From assembly GCA_016287995.1 (NCBI GenBank), contig JAEEXW010000220.1, positions 1 through 5,500 on the forward strand: a DNA stretch of 5,500 nucleotides, given 5' to 3'. Numbering within the stretch: the first letter of the stretch is position 1; each line of letters starts with the position of its first letter. Position numbers and translations under genes: made by a program. Origin of the DNA: Bacteroidales bacterium. Its GTDB lineage: Bacteria; Bacteroidota; Bacteroidia; Bacteroidales; UBA3824. Below the pieces are notes generated by a model. The model was given only the letters and a program-made list of their open reading frames with translations. It was not told the DNA's origin and made no database searches. Shown in pieces: positions 4,402 through 5,500 of the stretch.

Positions 4402-5500
4402 TTAAAACGGTGCTTCTTCCGTAATAACGGGGGGCGGGGCTTGCAAACCTCCGCCTAACGCACTGAAACCGTCATTATTGTTCATTGACGAACCGATAGT
4501 CATATTTCCAGACTCGTCCAAAGACGGAATACCGTCAGAAAGTCCCATTGAATCCCATTCCTCAAAACGCGCAAACTCGGCTCTAAATCTCAAATTAACA
4601 TCACACGTTGCGCCGTTTCTGTGTTTTGCAATTATTACCTGACCTAAACCCATTGTTGAATTACCCTCCGCATCTTGCTGAATACCATAATATTCAGGAC
4701 GGTGAATAAAACAAACAATATCCGCGTCTTGCTCAATTGCTCCCGAATCACGGAGGTCGTTTAGTTGCGGTCGCATATCGCCACCACGCGAAACCGTACT
4801 ACGGCTTAACTGCGACAAGGCGATTATCGGCACGTTAAGTTCTTTTGCTAACTGCTTGATACCACGAGAAATAGTTGAAACCTCCTGCTCACGGTTGCCC
4901 CTTACCTCCGGCGGTCCTGACATCAACTGCAAATAGTCAATCATCACCATGCCGATATTGTGCTGCATTTTCAGACGGATACATTTTGAACGCAGTTCAA
5001 ACAGCGAAATCGCCGCAGTATCGTCTATATATAAAGGTGCGTCTTGAAGGTTTTTTATTTTCGCATCAAGTTGCATCCATTCGTGGTCTTCGAGTTTGCC
5101 GGTGCGGATTTTTTCTGACGAAAGTTGCGATTCGCTGACTATCAAACGGTTAACTAACTGAACCGCCGACATTTCCAACGAAAAAATCAAAACGGGAATT
5201 TTAAAGTTTACCGTCATATTACGCGCCATTGACAGAATAAAAGCCGTTTTTCCCATCGCCGGACGTGCCGCAACCACCACCATATCAGAATTTTGCCAGC
5301 CTTGCGTTATCTTGTCCAAAGCCGTAAACCCCGAAGGCCCGCCAGAAAGTCCGTCTTCGCGTTTGCCCGCATCTTCAATCTGTTTCAGAGATTCTTTCAA
5401 AACCTCGCCCATAGATTTGGTTTGCGTTTTTATATTCCCGTTAGCCAAATCAAAAATGGATTTTTCTGAATATGACAAAATGTCATCAACGTCCGTTGTG
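4402..5500 (-). CDS. dnaB: Replicative DNA helicase DnaB, C-terminal part (5' end beyond the window)
   Basis: The reading frame is open to the right edge and shows 365 residues; a full DnaB has about 500, so the N-terminal primase-interacting domain is largely off the window. Apparent starts inside the window (such as the TTG at 5478) lie within the conserved linker and are not the real start. DnaB is the hexameric 5'-3' helicase that unwinds DNA at the replication fork with DnaG and the clamp loader. Counting from the edge: GLSGGPSGFTALD near residues 50-62, Walker A ARPAMGKT (78-85), the SLEMS block (about 107-111), Walker B MVMIDYLQL with its Asp at 188, SQLSR (229-233, usually SQLNR), the DLRDSGAIEQDAD block (248-260) and KHRNG (292-296). 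No intein interrupts the ATPase core. The Gly/Pro/Asn-rich acidic tail ending EEAPF is the variable end typical of Bacteroidota. The gene shares a terminator with the convergent small gene. Confidence 0.95.
   Translation of the reverse strand, partial: TTDVDDILSYSEKSIFDLANGNIKTQTKSMGEVLKESLKQIEDAGKREDGLSGGPSGFTALDKITQGWQNSDMVVVAARPAMGKTAFILSMARNMTVNFKIPVLIFSLEMSAVQLVNRLIVSESQLSSEKIRTGKLEDHEWMQLDAKIKNLQDAPLYIDDTAAISLFELRSKCIRLKMQHNIGMVMIDYLQLMSGPPEVRGNREQEVSTISRGIKQLAKELNVPIIALSQLSRSTVSRGGDMRPQLNDLRDSGAIEQDADIVCFIHRPEYYGIQQDAEGNSTMGLGQVIIAKHRNGATCDVNLRFRAEFARFEEWDSMGLSDGIPSLDESGNMTIGSSMNNNDGFSALGGGLQAPPPVITEEAPF

Noticed and set aside
4875..5138. 87-codon plus-strand open frame opposite dnaB
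   Set aside because: It is antisense to the Walker B region and neighbouring core of DnaB, with no start signal and no recognisable motif.
4402..5478. DnaB starting at the TTG at 5478
   Set aside because: The frame continues open to the window edge and the TTG lies inside the linker region of DnaB, so the gene is cut by the window rather than starting there.

Overview
The window looks like chromosomal DNA from a member of the Bacteroidota. It is AT-rich, three of its genes are preceded by the phylum's -7 element TAnnTTTG, most starts lack a Shine-Dalgarno, and several proteins (the DUF177/YceD protein, the DnaB helicase, and the secreted protein usually labelled asparagine synthetase B) have the form I know from Bacteroidota. 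I see no integrase, transposase, phage gene, CRISPR array, tRNA or rRNA.

Layout, left to right. A YceD/DUF177 gene on the minus strand runs off the left edge. A 173-bp AT-rich divergent intergenic region carries two oppositely oriented promoters with the same octamer. On the plus strand follows a two-gene unit: a protein fusing a GNAT acetyltransferase to a free methionine-(R)-sulfoxide reductase, then, 12 bp later, a short and divergent adenylosuccinate synthetase paralog. This unit converges, with a 13-bp gap, on a minus-strand gene for an exported 418-residue protein. A 250-bp intergenic region then holds that gene's promoter, three copies of a degenerate palindrome, and a good candidate for a sigma-54 (-24/-12) promoter facing right. 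The promoter leads to a 43-codon gene for a small basic protein with an unusually strong ribosome binding site. A strong, apparently bidirectional hairpin terminator separates this small gene from the 3' end of dnaB, which is on the minus strand and leaves the window at its right edge.

How the genes fit together. DnaB and YceD are core functions (replication; 23S rRNA or L32-linked ribosome assembly) and appear only as edge fragments. The accessory part is the middle. The fusion protein and the PurA-like protein are probably co-transcribed and could belong to stress repair and nucleotide metabolism, but no known pathway joins them. The most unusual part is the 4025-4337 block: palindromic sites, a sigma-54-type promoter, a leader of about 90 nt and a tiny Lys/His/Gln-rich protein. 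This layout suggests an activator-controlled, condition-specific small protein that I cannot assign to a family.
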